Shown here in pieces: positions 60,541-64,000 of a DNA stretch of 64,000 nucleotides (position 1 is the stretch's first letter; each line of letters starts with the position of its first letter). The translations under genes were made by a program, and so were the position numbers. The notes below the pieces were generated by a model. The model had not been told where the DNA came from. It saw only the letters and a program-made list of their open reading frames with translations, and did no database searches. This stretch comes from Warburgia ugandensis (Eukaryota; Streptophyta; Magnoliopsida; Canellales; Canellaceae): contig CP141126.1 in NCBI GenBank assembly GCA_035236585.1, positions 70,533,414-70,597,413 on the forward strand, read 5' to 3'.

Positions 60541-61780
60541 GGGCTTTTAACAGTTACATAATTTGTGTTTTAAATTCATCACTTTTTTTATTAACATGAG
60601 TATTGTAAAATCTAATATTTCTTAATTTTGAATATATGTGATTTGGTATGGTGCATTTTAAAACCCTAGTTTGTAGAAATTTGGTTAATTTTATCTCTTT
60701 CTAAATTTTTAGATTTATTTGATTAATTATTCCTAATTAATTGGCTAGGTTAAATTAATTTAAAATAAATAATAGTACAGCTCAAGTGTGGGCCACTTCC
60801 ATTCCAGGTTTGGATGGCCCCATAGTTGTATGAGCCAACTCACATCCAGGACCCCAGTGTAAGTGCCTAACCCTCTCTTTATTTTTCTAGCATAAATGCA
60901 TTTAGTATAAATTTCTTTCTACTTGTAATGTAATTCATATTGTATAGCTCATGTGTATTAAATTGTTGCATAATTTTTAAGACTGTTGCATTAGAACTAT
61001 GCCTATCCAACAAGGAATAGCTGAGCTCGATTGTGACCAAGGCATAGGTTATCTGGTTATAGTGTCTTGTCTACTAAGATGGGGACCCTCTGTTAGGTAG
61101 CATATAAGTAAACATTAGTTATTTTCTTGCATTGTATTGCACATTTACTACTTTATGGTGGATGATCAAATTGATATTAAAGGCCCCACAATAACCCTAA
61201 GATAAGAACTGGATTTTATTATTAAATCCTTGGCCCACCTACATAAGCACATCAATCCTTGTAAGTTCGTGATCCCAACCCTAAAATTTTAATTAAAAAT
61301 CAAGTAGGAATATGCTTAGGGTTTTGGAGCTTATAGGACCCTTTTGAAGGAGCAGATCTAGTATCACTTCAGTGGCTTTTGCAAATTGTGGATATAGTGG
61401 GTATGCAAAATCAAAGTAATTTTTCCATGCCTTTTATTAACATTTGGTGAGGTCTAAATGTCTCCTTACATAAGAATTATATTAACCACTCTGAGCAGGA
61501 CCTAACTAGTAAGCAGTAGTCAAGCCTGGATAAAAGGAGGAGATATCTATATTTATGTCTAAAAGATACACCCTATAGTTTAACAAAGAATAACAAAATA
61601 GCTTGCTAGCAAACCATTAGGGATTGATTGCACATCATTTAGCGTTGGGAGTCACATTTAGCTAGGATTGCATCATAGTGCATGCATGGTCGTTGATCTT
61701 AGAACACAAATTTAGCTTTGTTTGATTATGAAATTGAACATACCCTCAAATAAGGGATAATAGAACAAATATATAACTCC
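60541..61780 (+). other. A3 5' leader
   Basis: Its length matches the A2 leader. A conserved block lies at 61448-61500 (GAGGTCTAAATG, CTCCTTACA, ATTAACCAC). It has no frame of interest. Confidence 0.6.
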
Positions 61781-64000
61781 ATGCCAAACCCAGTAGCAGT
61801 TGCAGCCAAGGCTATAAAAGCTTTTTATGTGCCACTACAATTAAACACTCCCTCATTTATTGCATTATCACCTACCAATGTAGACCATTTTGAGCTAAAA
61901 CCTAGAGTTTAATTACTCCCATCTTATTAAGGTCTAGAGGGAGGATCCATAATTTCATATTAAGGAATTCCTAGATATAGATTCCACATTCAATTTCAAA
62001 ACTTTTAGGATGATTTTATTAGACTTAGGTTGATTCTATTCTCATTGAAAGACAAGGCCAAATCTTGGTTGAATTCATTAGAGGTTGGTTCCACTACCAC
62101 ATGGGACCAATTAGCGAAATTTTTTTTTAATAAGTTCTTCCCCATACACAAAACCAATTCCCTCGATAGGGAAATCATAAATTTTCAGCAGTAGGAAGAT
62201 GAACAATATTATGTGTTGGGAACAGTGGAATGAATTGTTGTAAAAATGTCCCCACTATGAATTTCAAAAATGGCAGCAAGTTTAGCACTTTTAAGAAGCA
62301 CTTACACCTCAAAATAGAAGAAGGTTAGATGCTGCTTGTGGTGGGGTCCTGAGGACTGAAAATGAGACAGATGCCTAGAATTTCTTTGAAACCTTAACTG
62401 AAAATTTCTAGCAATGAGATTATTCAAATCAACGAGATCAAAATTCCCAACATCTAAGGAAAGGAGGCCTCTATGAAATAGGAGTAACCCTAGATGTGTC
62501 ACATAAACCAGACTCCTTGGCTTAATGAATGAATAAGTTTGATGCCATGTTCTAGAGAATAGATTCCTTCATGGCTAGAAGTTGATCCATGAGACCTCCA
62601 CAAAGTTTGGTCTACTTGTTCTAGCTAGGCACACTTATCATCAGCTTGCCCATCAAATCATATATACTATGAATATTATTTTGATCAAGTGAAAGCTACA
62701 AATGCATATTGCAATCCTAGCAACAACACTTATTTTGAGACCTATAATTTAGGGTGGGTTAAGCATCCTAATTTTTCATGGTCGAACAACACTCATCAAG
62801 GAGGTCCATCTAGGAACACCCTACTAAAAATTTCCTTAGAGCTTTAGTTCCCCAGCAACCTCATAGATTTTAGCAGCTTCCTCAACAACCAAGGAAACCA
62901 ACTTTTGAGGAAAGCATTCAGTTATTTATAGAGAAAACTTTTAAACACTAGGATGAAACTAGAGAAGCCATAACTCAACTCCAAAATGAGAGTCAATAGA
63001 ACTTCAATGTTAATTCTCAAGTTGTTGCTAAACTAGAGATGTAAATTACTTAGTTCTATGTCACCCTTAATGATAGAGATAAGGAAAATTCCCTAGTTAG
63101 CCAATCTTGAACCATAAGGGGCAGTTTGGAATAGGCACTAACTCAAATTCAATGAGACTACCTAAGCAAGCCAAAGTTATAACTACTCTTAAGAGTGGAC
63201 ATTAGATAGACTACAAAGGAGGGAAGATTGAGAATAAATTAGAATGGCCAACCTACAACCAAGGAGGAGAAGGAATAGAAATCTCCAACTCCCTTTAAAC
63301 CCATAATGGAGGCTCCTTATGTGCCTAAGGCCCCATTCACTCAGCTTCTAAACAAGGCAAAGAAGCAGATAAATTTTAATGAGATAATGGATGTATTCAA
63401 ACATGTCCTAGTCAATATCCCATTGCTCATAGCAATCAAGGATATCCTTCCCTATGCCAAGTTCCTCAAAGAGCTCTACACAAAAGAGCAAGCTAATTGT
63501 GCAAAAGAAAACCTTCCTCACCAAGTAGGTGAGCTCTTTGCTTCAGCATAATACCCCTCCAAAGTTTAGAGATCTAGGTTGTCCTACTATATCATGTATT
63601 ATTGGGAACCACATCATTGATAGGGCACTGTTAGATTTAGGGGCCAGTGTGAACTTGTTCCTATACTTTGTCTATGTGCATCTAAGGCTTGGTGAACTAA
63701 AATGAACCAACACCATGTTATAGCTTGCAAATAGATTAGTTAAAATTCTATGTGGTATGGTTGAAGATGTTTTGATATAGGTGGACTAGTTTTATTTCCT
63801 AGTTGATTTCATTGTCCTAGACACCCAGCCTGTATTCCATCTCGGTAGTCAGATCATGGTTATTCTTGGACGTCCATTCTTGGCAATGTCCAATGCTATC
63901 ATCAACTGTCGAAATGGTGTGATGAAACTTTCCTTCAGTAACGTGAAAGTGAAACTTAATGAGTTTAATGCCAATCACCAGAATCTAAATCTTGACGATT
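61781..64000 (+). pseudogene. A3 gag-protease remnant, truncated by window edge
   Basis: Gag starts at ATG 61781; VPLQLNTPSFIALSPT near residue 17 matches A2 gag. Stops appear within about 45 codons and recur throughout. A cleaner stretch at 63306-63551 matches the gag C-terminus (APYVPKAP, NIPLL). The protease motif LLDLGASVN lies at about 63628-63655, and ILGRPFLAM at about 63860-63890. The rest of pol is outside the window. Confidence 0.8.

Larger units (their letters stand above)
60541..64000 (+). mobile_element. Athila-type element A3, 5' half, runs off right edge
   Basis: The leader, gag and the start of protease align with A2 25854-29290 at protein and block level. Divergence from A2 is large, so it is another subfamily. 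Gag has many stops. Confidence 0.75.

Noticed and set aside
1..64000. Host protein genes, tRNA or rRNA genes, CRISPR arrays, or integrated plant pararetrovirus
   Set aside because: All coding similarity I can recognise belongs to Ty3/gypsy or RTE elements. tRNA-like strings are only retrotransposon primer sites. No movement-protein or pararetroviral layout was seen.

Overview
This window is plant nuclear heterochromatin: AT-rich DNA built almost entirely of nested, decayed retrotransposons. I find no convincing host gene, tRNA, rRNA or CRISPR array. The families point to a flowering plant with a large repeat-rich genome: Athila-type Ty3/gypsy elements with a tRNA-Asp-like primer site, Tekay/Del-type chromoviruses with a C-terminal chromodomain and an initiator-Met-tRNA primer site, an RTE-clade LINE with a GAT-repeat tail, and a probable TRIM. 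The species cannot be told from the sequence.

Layout. (1) 1-22568: an old minus-strand Athila-type element, A1, entering from the left edge with part of its 3' LTR. It carries three insertions: a complete chromovirus, B (6111-16353, plus strand), in the protease/RT linker; a solo LTR of chromovirus family C (17842-19936, minus strand) in gag; and a 5'-truncated RTE fragment (20905-21442) in the leader. (2) 22569-36306: an unidentified LTR-like sequence split by a complete Athila-type element, A2 (23917-36301, plus strand, target duplication TGTCA). (3) 36307-40995: unassigned sequence, then two 1.65-1.9 kb direct repeats flanking a probable TRIM. (4) 41974-57552: three minus-strand Athila LTR pieces, two of them followed by their own 3' untranslated region. 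One untranslated region is split by a nearly full-length RTE LINE (43700-47283). One LTR piece is split by a family C chromovirus (48419-55005) that has lost almost all of pol. (5) 57553-64000: short Athila-type fragments in both orientations, then the 5' half of a third Athila-type element, A3, running off the right edge.

No element can work as it stands; each coding region carries stops, frameshifts or a large deletion. The decay modes differ. B's 1498-codon gag-pol frame has 18 premature stops and no net frameshift, as cytosine deamination would give. A2's 5' LTR has lost 154 bp containing its TATA box. C has lost protease, RT, RNase H and integrase but keeps gag and the chromodomain. The most interesting structures are the RTE LINE's 5' end (138-bp hairpin-containing tandem units plus a 69-bp repeat in the ORF), the pol-less C element, the 49-bp target duplication of the truncated LINE, the TRIM between long repeats, and two noncoding blocks conserved across diverged Athila-type copies.
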